Origin: Galeopsis tetrahit
Taxonomy: Eukaryota > Streptophyta > Magnoliopsida > Lamiales > Lamiaceae
Assembly: GCA_963675135.1 (NCBI GenBank)
Contig: OY776129.1
Coordinates: 63,861,028-63,925,027, forward strand
Direction of reading: 5' to 3'
DNA: 64,000 bases
Positions 34,001 to 54,200 of the stretch are shown one piece after another. Position numbers and translations under genes: made by a program. The notes under the pieces were generated by a model. That model was not told the origin of the DNA. It ran no database searches and saw nothing but the letters and a program-made list of their open reading frames with translations. How positions within the stretch are numbered: the stretch's first letter is position 1; every line of letters starts with the position of its first letter.

Positions 34001-37000
34001 AGTCTGCATGTTGGTCCATTTGGTCTTGATTGGGTTGTAGTGCTCTGTGCCTTGAGCTACCGACAACATGATATTGAAGCTGTGTTGTTAGACTATGTTA
34101 ATGACCTCAGTAATAATACTGGATAGGAATTCTCTTGCTATTGACCTGTATTTTTAAGATGAATAAACAGGCAAAAGAAGCCCTCAGGAAAAAATCGGTT
34201 CTGGGCCAATATGGTACTTAAATCTTATGGCTTTTGAGTTTGTTAATTATTTGAAGCAAATGTGAAATTGAATTATACATGTATCTATGTGTTTCTTACT
34301 TTGGATATCTTACTCATTGCTGATCTGCCTACCTAAACTCTTTTCATTGGATTTTCAGGAAAAAGTTACAGATTCACTTCCAAAATTGTCTCAAGTTGCA
34401 AACCGCTCTAATGGTCCTCCTTATCTTCAGTCAATGGACAGTGATGATGGAATCTCATGCAAAGGTCTGTCTATGGCTCTATGCTCTTACATTTCATTTA
34501 CTCATCTAAAAATAAAAAAGGGATTTTTTGTTAATATTTTTTATAAGAAAACAAAGATTTTATTGCAAAAAATTAGGGACGAGAGATCCCTATCAAGTAC
34601 ATCAGATTTTTAAAGGCACCAATACCTAGCAAGGTTCAGCAAACAAACTGAGCTTTTAATCCCAAATAATTGGGGTAGCCTTTTAAAATAGGTATTGTGG
34701 TATCTATTCCGTGTTGTATCTTTAAAATCGCTTTCACAAGTCAAGCATTTACTGGTCAACTGTTTTTTTTTTTTTTTTTGTTGCTTAGATATTCTTGCAC
34801 AATACTTTCTTGATGGTAAAATTTTTGAACAACTTGCTCACGTTATTTCAGATATTGAATTTGGCCTTGGTTTCTTGCTCAATGTTTTAAAAAATAAATA
34901 AAAAATAGGTACTACACTAGTACTTCAATGCTTGTTTGTTATTGTCAGTTATCCTAATGAGGTGTTAACAATTGTATTTATAGAGATTGATGATTGTGAT
35001 TCTTATTGCACTATTTTTTTTTATGTAACATTTTTTAATAAATTGAGCGATTGTTAATTCAGCTATAGGTGGTGCTGCTGGACAGCTTCTTGAGCATATT
35101 ACTAAGCTCTTGGATCAAATTTACTCCAACCTTTATAATTCCAAGGTGCTTGCAGCTTTGATGTCTCCAGGGTTTCCATTTTTCGGTGTGGATGTAGCTA
35201 TTTCCATAAGTTTATGAATGCTGTTGATAAGCACTTTCTTCTTATATTTATTGTTGATAGATACTGGATACTAGATCGTGGACTAGTTTAGGGGTAAACT
35301 TGTTGTGGCTGTTTGCTAATTTCAGCCATTGAATGGATTTACCATAACATGCTGAATTAGCAGTTGTCTGTAAGTAAAGCAGTCAATGCTAACAAGTAAT
35401 GGAGTCCATAATCCATTGGATTGCTTTGAAGTTTTCAGGAAATTATGCTCTAATAATATGCGGAAATCATTTAAAGTTAAAAAAATTTAAATCTGTGAAA
35501 TTTATCAGTATTGTCGATGGCATGGTACAAAACTACTTCTGATCAATGATTAATGTCTATGCCATCATATTTGTTTTTTTTGTATGTGCAGATTAATGAG
35601 AACCTCGGTTTGTTATGTCAGGCTCGAGATAACATCAATTCAGTCTTGAATGAGTAAGTGCACAACGCTCTTCCGACTACATTATATATACATATGTATG
35701 TATATATATATTTGACATTAGCTATTCATGCATATGTATCCTCTCCATTTCTTTTGTGTAAATTTTTCATAAATTTGGAGAGGAAAGACACATAAAGAGA
35801 TATTATGTGGGCTCCGCTTTAATATGCATATTTCCCTCTCCAATTATACAACAAATTTACACTTGAAAATGGAGAGAATTGCATTCCTGCTGAAGCATGA
35901 ATTGCGTAGAATTTCTTAATAAATAGAATTTCATGATTTTGAAGCTAAGTTTTACTTTATTCATTCTTTCTTTTACAACATTTTCTAATTCCTGATCTGT
36001 CATTATGTGGTAACAATGTGTTGTTTGGTTCTGTTGTGTCAGCTGGTTGTTGTAGCATCCCATTTTTATAAATAAAGAATTTAGGGAAAAGAAAAAATAC
36101 ACTTTTCAAAAAGAAGTTAAAAGTGGGGCAAGTCTTGATTCGTATCCTCGTTTTGCCTAAACAAGTGCCTCAGTAGTATAGCAACATACTTAAATTAATT
36201 TTAATATTATAATCTCAAATAGAAATAATAATTGGGAATTAGGGCGTATTAGAGAATTTCTGTTTTTAAAACTGAATCTTGGGGGTAATTAGAAGCTCTG
36301 TAGTAAAATTTAGAATTTCTTACAATTATAAGGGATGAGCCAAAAAATTTGTAGAGTTTTTTTAATTTTAGCGATGGCCGTTGAAGAAAATTTTCAAGTG
36401 AGGAACAGGTTTATTATCTGATCTAGTTATATTGATGTCTGACCTTTCCATCATATTAATGTTTCTCACTACTCCATCCCTAAACTGCAAAAGTACCAAC
36501 AAATCCAACTGAAAGGATTCCAATTTGAAGAAAAGAAATATAGTTTGATATATATTCAGACTCTAGCTTTTGAGACTAAACTTTTCCTGCCTCTCTTTCC
36601 AGCACAAGTGAAACAAGTAAAAAAATTGTGCTTGAAATGCTTTTTTGTCGTATATCTGGAAAACTTTTTCTGCATCTTCAAAGCTGGGTAGAGAGTGTCA
36701 TGTAATTGTATTGACATATTTATCTGCAAGAGAATTTGTGGTGTAATAACTCATTATTTGTAAGAAAGGAAATGTTTATTTTGAAGAAATAGAGAACGAT
36801 GGATACGGAAATAGGAGAAAACCATCTTACTTTCCCCATTTGGTTAGATAATGCAGCAGTCATGTAAATACTTGGATATATTTTTACTACTCTCTTGGCC
36901 TCCTTAAAAACTACTCTTTGTCTGGAAATGATCATCACAACTAATTTTAAGACTTAAAATTATAAATTTACATTAAATTTGATTTTTCTTTTAAAAAAGC

Positions 37001-37441
37001 CTTGTCTCTGCTTATTTTGAGTTAGCTGTATGGACCCCATGATCGTACTTCTTTCGTTGGATTTCATCATTAGCAGTCCTATGCGTCGTTGGCTAAACAT
37101 AAGAATATGTTTTGCAGATGCCAATTGTGGTAGTTGTGGTATGTAGATTAAATATTATTATGTCTTTGTACATGATCCGATAGGTTGGCTGTTGCTCTCC
37201 CCCATCTATCCCTCTATCTCTATCACACGCGCATATTGTGAACATGATTTATGCTTAAGTGTTTGTGGAATTAATTTTGTTTAATTCAAACATCCTAATC
37301 CCAATGTTTTACAGCTTCATTGACACGTCAGAAACGATGATACGGATGCCACCTCTTCCTGTCAAGGTGAACGATGAGCTCGCCGACTCCTTTCTTCCTC
37401 AATTACCCATTTCCATTAAACCCCATCACACCCACATCTAA
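31024..37441 (+). CDS. DUF3755 SANT/Myb-like nuclear protein
   Basis: Seven exons: 31024-31250, 32818-32917, 33640-33705, 34359-34464, 35063-35145, 35592-35653 and 37315-37441. All have GT-AG introns in consistent phase, giving 256 residues. A Gly/Asn-rich start (residues 1-45) is followed by a SANT-like helix bundle (residues about 55-110) with LDWTPEEQSTLEELL and DVALRCRWM. A basic stretch KRRKDENGSSRKTKDKK may be a nuclear localisation signal. The DUF3755 core has AIGGAAGQLLEHITKLLDQI and LLCQARDNINSVLNE, then MPPLPVKVNDELA at the end. The family matches Arabidopsis At3g07565, which I recall next to PEX13. Its role is unknown; the SANT-like part suggests chromatin or DNA contact. Exon 2 has two possible donors; 32917 keeps the frame. 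Confidence 0.88.
35738..35878. mobile_element. Small foldback MITE in a DUF3755 intron
   Basis: CCTCTCCATTTCTTTTGTGT at the left pairs with the inverted text ending AAAATGGAGAG at the right; internal GGAGAGG and CCTCTCC are also paired. Arms of about 45 bp flank a short middle. It sits in intron 6. Confidence 0.55.
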
Positions 37442-38233
37442 GTTCAATTGGTATATTCTTCAAGTGTTGAAACTTGTTTCTTAGGGTCCTTTCTTTACTT
37501 TTGTTGATATATCTTTCTGTTTTTCCTTCAGTAGCTGGATCTGGTCTGTATAGGGTGGGAAATGTGGTCTCTGCTATATAATTGATTCTTAGTCTTGTAA
37601 ATAATTGAGTATATTTTTTAAGGTAGACATTGATAGAAGTGCGTTTTATGGCTTCTAGTAGTATAATTTTGTGATGCATGTCCAATAGGAATGAGGTTTT
37701 TTATTTTTTTTTTATTTTATTTTTTTATCATATTTTACAGATTATAAAGTGTCGAAAGTTTTTTAAAAAGTTGATATTCATAGAGCTTTTTAAATAAAAC
37801 TTGTGCTGGCCCGACTTTTCGAAATAAAAAATCTTACTACTATTTTATCCAAATCAAAATATTTTCCAAGGCACAAAGTTGCTCAAACTGACTTTTTTTT
37901 TTCACTACATATTTGGCCCTGAAAGATTTAGTTTATGCTACGGAATTGTGCATTGTCCCGTACTCCCGTATTACATATATGCACGGTTTACTGCTTTCTT
38001 TCTTTGTTTGTAATTTTCTTTTTATATCACAAATATATAAGGTTTAATTTTTTATTTTAAATCAACCAATTAAATAAAAAATACATATATATTGTGTATT
38101 ACACAACACGTTGGCATAGGCAAAGTCGTCTAAAATGGTTGGCCTTTTATTATATATATAAACTATGGGCACACTTAAAAAGTCGAAAATAGAAAGTTGA
38201 GTAACTTTTTATGGATCTCTTTTTTTAACATGC
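37442..38233. other. 3' flank of the DUF3755 gene and intergenic DNA
   Basis: AT-rich with no coding signal. The first few hundred bases probably include the 3' untranslated region. Confidence 0.5.
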
Positions 38234-39406
38234 TTAGGCCATCTTCAATCCTCGGACTCAAATTGAGTTAAATAGTAAAATCATTTTCAATCATCAAACA
38301 TTTTAACTCAATAGGAATATTCTTTTAATTTTTTAATATTTCATAATTGTTAATCATAAAATTCAAATTTGTTTCATTATTTAATTTAAATAATAATTAT
38401 AAAATAATAAATTTTAAATAAATTAAACAATAAATTAATAAAGAAAATGAAAAAAAATATAAAAACAGTGGGTAAAGTTAATTGGGGAGGGCAAGTAGAC
38501 TAATTTTTTTTTTGAAGTAGAACCTAGTATTAAAACATGTGGATGTAATCCAAAAGAAAAGGTTCTACAAAACTTCTCCAATTCTGTCGCGAGAACTGGT
38601 AGAGTAGACCGTGTCTTGAGCTAAGGCATGAGCTTTCTTGTTGTACTCGCGGGATATAAATGAGAATCTGCACACTACAAATTCTTCTCTCAAAAGCGTG
38701 ATCCTACGAGCAATGTTGATTTCTGGTCTTCCCTTAAGCTCCCACGATTCCTTAGCGCAGAGCGCCAAAGCGTTTTTAGAGTCACTTTTGATCTCAATGG
38801 TGTTCTCACCATGACCCTTGGCCCTAATCAGAGCCTCTTCAATAGCCAAAAGTTCAGAGCCTAAAGGGGATTTTTGGGGGGCGATTTTAAGAGAAAAGAC
38901 ATCATAGATATCCCCTCCTTTGAATAAAATGCCCCTCAAATTCCATATCTTTTTAGCATCCGAGTTGAAGGCCCCCATCCACCTCAACATAAGGCCATTC
39001 TCTCTCATATTCAGGTTGAGAATCAGGATGGGAGGTAGAAGAGGGCACATGATTGCTGGGTTTAAGAAGGTTAATGTCTTGGAAGTTCTTCAAATACAAA
39101 GGGTTTTTTGGGTGAAAATTCGGAAGGGTTTTTATGTAGAATTTGACATCTCTCATTCCAAATACCCCAAGCAACCATTAGAAATTGTTCCAACTCAAAT
39201 TTTGAATGATTGTCTTTGAAGTACCAAATAAATTCACGAGTACTAAGATGTGTAGCATGCTTAAAGAAGTGCCATCAGCCCAAATTTTTCCAAATATTTT
39301 TCACACCCTCACAGAAGAAAAGAGTGTGGATTGATGATGGCATGTAGGCTCCACAAAAATTGCAGCATGGATTGACAGGTAAATGTCTACGAAAGAGGTT
39401 ACCTTC

Positions 39407-40904
39407 TGTGAGAATTATATTCAATTACGGTTAATGAGATGATAAGAGTGGTCCATTATATATAGGGATTACAAGTGAGATACACAAGAAAATAGATACA
39501 CAAGAAAATAAATATAAACCATAAATAAAAGATTGGTACCTATAATATATTATACTATTCCTATAATATATTATTCTCTAATTCTACATATAATATATTA
39601 TTCTATTATATTCTCTAATACCCCCGGTCAAGCGAAGTTGGGAATGTAAATGATCACGAGCTTGGTACACAACAATCTGAAGCGGGTTTGAGATAGAAAC
39701 TTCGTGAAGACATCCACAAAACAATGCACTTTTGTTGTCATACAGCAGGATAAATAACGAAAATTTAGAATCACCAAATAGGACATGCCAAGGCGCAAAA
39801 AAGTGGGAAGCAAATGGATCGAAACACCGAAATCCTTTGAAGAACGAACGATGACAAAAAATAGGCAAAAAACACTTGCAAGTTTTGTGGAAACAATTGA
39901 ACCGAGCACAAACAAGATAGATAGGAAGGGCGCGAAGCCAATAAAGTTGGCCATGGGCTCTCTACAAAGAGAGGAAAGTAGAAGAAGAAAGATGTAGCGT
40001 GAAGTTATAGAGAAAATTAGAGTGTAGGTGAGTGTGACTAACATCATATAAGTAAAAACAGTCATGGAGATAACTTGATCAGCCATAAGAGGGAACGAGG
40101 AGACGTGCTCACTCGAATAAAAAAATAATTAGGGGGGGCGAGGAGACTTGCTCGCTCGAGAAGAAGAAGAAGAAGGGGATGAGGAGACTTGCTCGCTCGA
40201 GAAGAAGATGAAGGGGGGACGAGGAGACTTGCTCGCTCGAGAAGAAGAAGAAGGGGGGACGAGGAGACTTGCTCGCTCGAGAAGAAGAAGAAGGGGGGAC
40301 GAGGAGACTTGCTCGCTCGAGAAGAAGAAGAAGGGGGGACGAGGAGACTTGCTCGCTCGAGAAGAAGAAGGGGGGCGAGGAATACAAGCTCGTCGGTGGC
40401 GGCTAAAAGCGGCCGGGAGAGGGAACGAGGGAGACCAGCTCGTTCGAGAAGAAGGAGGGAGACGAGGAATACAAGCTCATCGGTGGCGGCTAAAAGTGGC
40501 CGGGAGAGGGAACGAGGGAGACCAGCTCTTTTGAGATAATAATAAAAAAAAAAACAAGGCGGCGACGATGGATACCTGCTCGTCGAGGACGCCGAAAAAA
40601 TTGAGAAGAAAGGGGAAGGGACAAGGCGGCGACGGGGGATACCAACCCGTCGGAGACGCCGAAAAAATAGGGAGAGAGAGAGAAGGGTTTCAGTGTATTA
40701 GGCTAATACCATGTGAGAATTATATTCAATCACTGTTAATGAGATGATAAGTGTGGTACACTATATATAGGGATTACAAGTGAGATACACAAGAAAATAG
40801 ATACACAAGAAAATAAATATAAACCATAAATAAAAGATTGCTACCTATAATATATTATTCTCTAATACTACCTATAATATATTATTCTATTATATTCTCT
40901 AATA
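39407..40904 (-). mobile_element. Non-autonomous copia-type LTR retrotransposon
   Basis: LTRs lie at 39407-39620 and 40712-40904, starting TGTGAGAATTATATTCAAT and ending TTCTCTAATA. The 5-bp target repeat CCTTC is at 39402-39406 and 40905-40909, inside the LINE. Read on the minus strand, the LTR at 40904-40712 is followed at once by TGGTATTAGCC, a near match to the initiator-Met tRNA primer site. A G-rich tract (ACCGGGGG) sits just before the other LTR. Only the end of copia pol is left (DVFTKFLSQTRFRLLCTKL near 39700-39640). The rest of the interior is repeats, so the element is a large deletion derivative. Confidence 0.87.
40139..40685. repeat. GC-rich tandem repeats inside the LTR element
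   Basis: Six units of about 41 bp (GAGGAGACTTGCTCGCTCGA plus a GAAGAAGAAGGGG tail) run to about 40378. Then come two units of about 85 bp (GAGGAATACAAGCTCGTCGG type) to about 40535, then two units of about 65 bp (CAAGGCGGCGACGATGGATA type) to about 40685. Open frames on both strands here are by-products of the repeat. Confidence 0.9.
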
Positions 40905-41480
40905 CCTTCTGTTGCTAAAAGTCTCGGCTCAATTTCCAAACAAATATGCGAATCTTGGGTGGCAAGGAGAGATTCCAGATGAGAGGCCACCATTGAACTG
41001 CATGGCTACAACTTGGGACGTCTCTCCCAAATTTTCCGATGTAGAAGGCTTGCATGGATTCTTTGTAGCCTGATTTAATCGAGTATTTTTCAAAGGTGTC
41101 GAATTTTTAGAAGCAAGAGTCCTCCTCGTCAATTTTGCCCACGGATGTCCGTAGAATTGCTTCCGCTTCATATGGGAGGAAAGCCATTCGAACCAATTCT
41201 GAGTTGGTGGCAAATTTGCCACAAAAAAGTGGATTGTGGCAAATTGCCATGAATATTGCCACAACATTGGAGAGCTTTTAGGAGGCAATTTGAGGATTTG
41301 GGTCTCCGTTGGAGATGCCCTTAAGATGCTAAAAACATGTTTGTTAGTGATACTAAATAAAATAAGGGATCAAAAGTGATATTTAAGTTGCATAACAACT
41401 TTTAAAATAAGGGATCAAAAGTGATATAAAGTACTCCGTATTTATAGTATGGATAGTTCCTTTCAATCTAGATTCCGTGA

Positions 41481-41826
41481 GGGTGTGTTTGATTTGGGAT
41501 TGGCCCATCCGGATTTGGATGGCCATCCTCCATCCCATCCCTCTCCATCCAAATACCCATTCACTCCTATAATACATCTATATACCTATTTTTATACAAT
41601 CACATCACTCTTTTTTTCTTTTAATCACTCATTCCCTCTCATACTTTTCTTTCACACATTTATTCTCTCTCCTACTTGATTTGACATAAAGTTCTCCATC
41701 TACACCTATTTTTCAATCTCAATCCAAACACAATTTTTATTCAATTACTATTCATGGATTACCCATCCATATTTTTCCAATCTCCATCCCCATCCCATCC
41801 CCCACCATCCCTAACCAAACAACACC
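41481..41826. mobile_element. Tourist-like MITE, copy 2
   Basis: The 346-bp element starts GGGTGTGTTTGATTTGGGAT and ends CCAAACAACACC. It is bordered by TGA at 41478-41480 and 41827-41829 and is an inverted relative of the element at 7767-8148. Confidence 0.8.
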
Positions 41827-41829
41827 TGA

Positions 41830-42214
41830 GTTCTTTTGAAAAGTATTTCACTTAATTAAAATGTCAAACAAAACTTTCTCTAATTGAGAAGATGAGAAGT
41901 TTTTTTTTTTGATGAATTCTTGAAAATAAAATTGATTGTTATGAAACTAACTGTATAAAATATTAACTAGGTTTGAATAATTTCATATATAGGATTTAAT
42001 TTATAAATAAAAGTGAGCGAAGAAATTTTAGGAAGGGTGAGGCTTTATTTTGAAAGGTAGATACATTAAGTGTGTGTGAGAGAGAGGGAGAATAAAACAA
42101 GCTTGTGTGAAGAAACAGGTGAAGAAACAGGTGAAGAAATTTTGTTCTACTTTTAATTATTGGGTACAATTTTTTTTTTCTCCATTTTTGGGCGGGAGAG
42201 AAACAGGTGAAGAA
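41830..42214 (+). promoter_or_regulatory. UBP5 upstream region and leader
   Basis: It contains a GA-rich stretch (GTGTGTGAGAGAGAGGGAG near 42070) and the 12-bp unit GTGAAGAAACAG repeated near 42107-42140. The text AAACAGGTGAAGAAAT occurs again just before the start codon. No TATA box is obvious. Confidence 0.4.
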
Positions 42215-49872
<7,658 letters not shown>

Positions 49873-51177
49873 ACTATAAGCGGCCAAAATCTCCAATTGC
49901 TAGCCGAGTATACTTGGTGGCAGCATTTGTCTGTAACTTAAGCTATGTAATTAGAGAATTTACAGTCCACAGGAATTAGGAGCTCAGAGTTATAGCAAAG
50001 ACTAGTACCTTAACAAAGATATGATGTATTGTTGTTACATAGACAGTAAATTAACTGATCTGCTATCAACCATTTGAACTACAGTAAATGCTTGCCAGTT
50101 ATAGCATGTTTTGTTCATAATTTATTGTAAAATTTATGTCCATTTGTTTTCTCTCTTTTTTGTTACTTTATATGTAGACAAATTCTGTTATGGAGTAGAC
50201 TGCCTTATTACATACTGTGTGATCCTTTGAGGTGTTAAGATACTTTAATCAGAAGGATGCTGGGAAAATCCTCCAGCAACTATTGCTCAGGAACTGTGTC
50301 GATTGTGGTGATGCAACCGATCTAGCACAAGTCATGGTAAGTATGAAGATATTGGTTTGATGTATTCTTACTGTTTGTATTGTTATTAGCAAATAGTACT
50401 ATTATTATCCAACTAGAGTATGTTGTCTCTGCATGGCCTTTGAATAAACCAGTCGTTTTAGCGGCTGTGGGCGGGGGTGGGGCAAGTTTTCTCTTGAGAT
50501 CAGATGGCCTGCTTTTTGGTAGAATGTTTAATCTGGATGAATGTGCTGTTTTTCTTATATACAAGCCGGTCTAGTCATCATTATATTATATTATCAATTG
50601 ATGTGAAGAAAAAAACATAGTGATGTAATGATGATTTACACACACAAAAGAGTTTGTTGGGTTGGACATTTGGAAGCTTGTCTTGGATGGGTCTAAACGG
50701 GTAATCCATGCAGGCTCAAGGTTTTTTTGACGGGTCAATCCACCTTTATAATACGTTGATTCTACTGACTGTAAATTAGTAAGAGTCTTTGAATCGCAGC
50801 AATGGTTTAATTTATATATATATAATAGTAGATGATTGCTTCGGAACATTGTTATGATGATCGTTTATTTCTTACTTTTCTGATGTTATTAATAAATTAA
50901 ATTAAAATTATCAATATAGTTTACGTAAAGCACATGGATGCACAGCCACAGTGATCAGTTTTAGTTATAAAATAGCCATCATAGTATTTTGCTGAACTCG
51001 CCAATTATCTATTCCCACTTGTCATACACTTCCATGTGAGTTCTAAATTACTACTACTACATGATATCATAATCAAAATCCCAAAATTACATATAGTCAA
51101 CTACTTTCCTTGAAGCAAAAGCAATAATGTTTGTTCCACTTTGCAATATACTAAACTAATCAAGAACTATACATACA
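49873..51177. other. UBP5 3' region and intergenic DNA
   Basis: The first part holds the UBP5 3' untranslated region. An exon-like piece is listed separately at 50223-50336. The remainder is AT-rich with no gene. Confidence 0.5.
50223..50336 (+). other. Exon-like orphan segment
   Basis: An open stretch reads SFEVLRYFNQKDAGKILQQ, then LLLRNCVDCGDATDLAQVM, and ends at a good donor GTAAGTATG. There is no start codon in frame and no partner exon was found. It may be a relic of another gene. I do not recognise the protein. Confidence 0.3.
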
Positions 51178-51188
51178 TAAATATATAG
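51178..51188 (+). promoter_or_regulatory. Candidate TATA box of the DOMON/b561 gene
   Basis: TAAATATATAG lies about 60 bp upstream of the ATG at 51247, followed by a GA-rich leader. Confidence 0.4.
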
Positions 51189-51246
51189 AGGGAGAGATAG
51201 AGAAGGGAAGAAGAAAAACAGGAGGAAGAGAGAGAAAGTAAGGAAG

Positions 51247-54200
51247 ATGAAGGCAGCTCCAAAAAACACTCCGTTGTTGCTCATTCTATTCACTTTATTT
51301 GTCTCCTATGTGTATTCACAATCCCAAGATTCTTGCACCACACCTCTTATCCTCCAAAGCCCCCTTCCATTTGACACATCTTCTTTCCATTGTGTCCAAG
51401 TTTGGGACCCTGAAAACTTCGTCCTAAGAGTAAGTCTCTCTTTTAATTCATGTATCTTCACATATTCTTATAAAATAACATCATCAATACATGCATATAA
51501 ATCTTTTACCTTTATTATAAATGGTTAATATCAAATTGTATAATTTTTTTATTTGATTGCAACATGTGCTATGAAAAATAATCTAAACTCTATTTTTGTG
51601 ATATTTTTCGACCAAAAATATAGTTTAGTTTGCAATTAGTCAATTTCGCGTAGTGAAGATTAAACAAATTACATACTAGGTTACAAATTGAGAACAATGA
51701 TTATATTAAAAATCTTATAAATGATCATTCTCTTACCATTTTGAATGGTGTGTGGATTTTCACATTTTCAGTATGCACAAGGTGAAGATGGAACAAATGT
51801 GTGGAACTTTGTACTTTCAGCACCAAACACAAATGGATACATTGGAATGGGATTCTCACCAAATGGGGACATGATCGGGTCGGATGCGATAGTGGGTTGG
51901 GTCGGATCCGATGGTACATCAGATGTAAAGAAGTACCATTTAGGCGGTAAACAACCAAATTTGGTGACACTTCAATCTGGTGACCAAGGCTTGCAAATTG
52001 CAAATTCATCCCTGCGACTCCAATCTCAATCCAACCGAATTTACATAGTATTTCAGTTGCAGAGCGCGCAACCCACCACCCACTTGATTTACGCAGTTGG
52101 CCGGGCTGCCCAATTGCCCGTTGCCCCCAACTTTAGACTCTCACAACATCGTGAAATGATCCCCACTGTCTTGAACTATGCATCAGGTTAGTTTAACTTT
52201 TTTGAATTTTCTCCAACCATGATTAACCACTCTAGTTATTTCACCCTTGGATTAATTTAGTAACTTAGTATTGGAGGTCATTTTCAATTTGTTTTTTTAG
52301 AGAAATATTAGGTGTGATTTGATGTCATTAGTTTGGACACGTCTAGGGTGATTCCTCACATCAATCACTTTTGTGTTATATTTTGTATGTATAATCTTAA
52401 ATTATGCATCTGGATTGTAATGGGCTGGGTACTTGAACACCCCAACATACCCTATTCTTTGAACGGGTAGGATAGGGCAGGGGCATGTTTGTTTTGGGAT
52501 TTTGAAATCCGGATTTCAAAATTTAGTGGATTTCAAAATCTTAATTTTTTTATGTTTTGTGTTTGTTTTGAGATTTATGTAGGCTAGGATTTAACTTTAT
52601 AGTATAGTAGGATTATAAGTATTTATAGAGTTGACTTTTATAGTGTTATAGGGTGGGATTTTGAAATCCTGAATCAAAATCCCAAACTGTAACGGGGGGT
52701 GAAGTTTTGAAATCTCAAATCCGGATTTCCCATCCCAAAACAAACATGTCCTAGGGGTTCATCGGGTAGGATGGTTCATTTTAAGTTAAATATTTAGCAT
52801 AAAATTAATATTTGAATTAAAGTAAATGATACTATAAGCATGTTTATAAATTTATTTTTATATTTTAATATTTCATATTATGTTTGATCTGACTTAAAAA
52901 TATTATTGTTATTATTTATGCTATATATATATATATTAATATGAATGAAAAATATAGTGACATTATATATCCATTAGGTTAGGAGAAGATACTGTTTTGA
53001 TTAATTTCAATTAAGATTCTTTTTGGGGTAAAATGATTGTTTAGAAAAGGTTAGGTATAACATTGATGTCATTAGTTTGGACTTTGGACAAGGTCTATAG
53101 TGAAGGGTTAAAAGTAATTGCGTTTGAGTTTAGTATTTTATTGATCAGGTCTAAAATAAAATTTATAACTCATCAGATGTATACCAAATGACCGAAAAAC
53201 ATATCATCTGCAATTGAATAAGAGATCGTTAAGATACTTAGACCTGGTCCTCGATATATAGAATCTATATTATTATTGTAATGGGTCATATAAAATTGAA
53301 ATTGAATTAGATGATGACATTTGTGATAAGCAATTGCACATAATGTGATGTCTGACTGTCTCGTGCATTAAAAAATTTAATTCATCAGATTTAGTTGTAA
53401 ATAGGGTTTATTAAAACTGCAGGCGTTGATTGACTCCTTATGCATTTCAAGAGTGCAATATGAAAATCATTAGTTAAAGAAAAGTAGTTTAGTAGTGGGG
53501 CCTTAACACCTAATTTCAAAGGTGGTTGGTGGTGTATTTGAGTGCAATTGAATAAAACCAACCTAATTAGCTAATTATGATACTGACTTGATAACCAAAT
53601 GTTCCATAATATCTAGAAAAGTTAAGTGACACTACGAAATAAAATACATTCACATTCAAAATAAGTGTAGGAATTATATTTTCTGTAAACCGAAATTAGT
53701 AGTAATTTATAGTAAATTCTTACATAATACGCAATTGTTTTCTTCTTAATTTTTTATTATCAGAACAACTAGGACGTGTAGACCACCAGTTTGTCTATTG
53801 ATGTATAAATAATTTGACCATAAATTAATTAATTAATTATTTATTTATACATAAATATGTAGCGTCGATCTAGTCAAGGTTAATTATATATAGATAAATA
53901 TATAACGTCGATCTAGTCAAGGTTATTTTTTTTTGGAGAGGAGTTCAAATTTTTGCATACAAGTTGACGATTTTGCTTGGTCAACTATTGTTAATCAAGG
54001 GCTGCACGTTGGATTACCGTTTCAACCTTCATTCAAGTTTTTTAACCTATTCAATTAATAAATTTGTATCCTCATTCAAATAATAATATGAAAATAGACT
54101 CCCAACTGTACTTTCTTTATGATTTATTAATCTGGATGGGACTACCTAACTATTGTTTGGTACAATCTCATATTTATAATTTAATATTCTCCCCGTCTAA

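Larger units (their letters stand above)
38503..41210 (-). pseudogene. LINE retrotransposon 3' relic (zf-RVT and RNase H)
   Basis: On the minus strand the order is a zf-RVT-like reverse-transcriptase tail, then RNase H, then a poly(A) tail (poly(T) at about 38504-38513 on the plus strand). The zf-RVT part shows SIKSGYKESMQA and LPPKIRIFVWKLSRD at about 41080-40925. After the inserted LTR element it resumes with CCNFCGAYMPSS and FFCEGVKNIWKN at about 39370-39280. The RNase H region (38565-39020) has ELLAIEEALIRAK, IEIKSDSKNALAL and NKKAHALAQ. A frameshift near 38975 separates VEVDGG from the rest. It is 5'-truncated and dead. Confidence 0.88.
38237..41321. mobile_element. Candidate TTA-flanked element hosting nested retroelements
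   Basis: GGCCATCTTCAATCC at 38237 and the inverse of GGGCATCTCCAACGG ending at 41321 are similar 15-bp ends, bordered by TTA at 38234-38236 and 41322-41324. Removing the LINE relic leaves about 375 bp, a normal size for a PIF/Harbinger-type MITE. The end similarity is imperfect, so the two ends could belong to separate insertions. Confidence 0.4.

Noticed and set aside
34171..34211. Extra exon in the DUF3755 gene (GCAAAAGAAGCCC segment)
   Set aside because: It has an acceptor and GT but would break the reading frame between exons 3 and 4, which already join in phase.
40109..40539. Long Ser/Arg/Glu-rich frames on both strands
   Set aside because: Produced by the 41-bp and 85-bp tandem repeats; frames are open on several strands at once.
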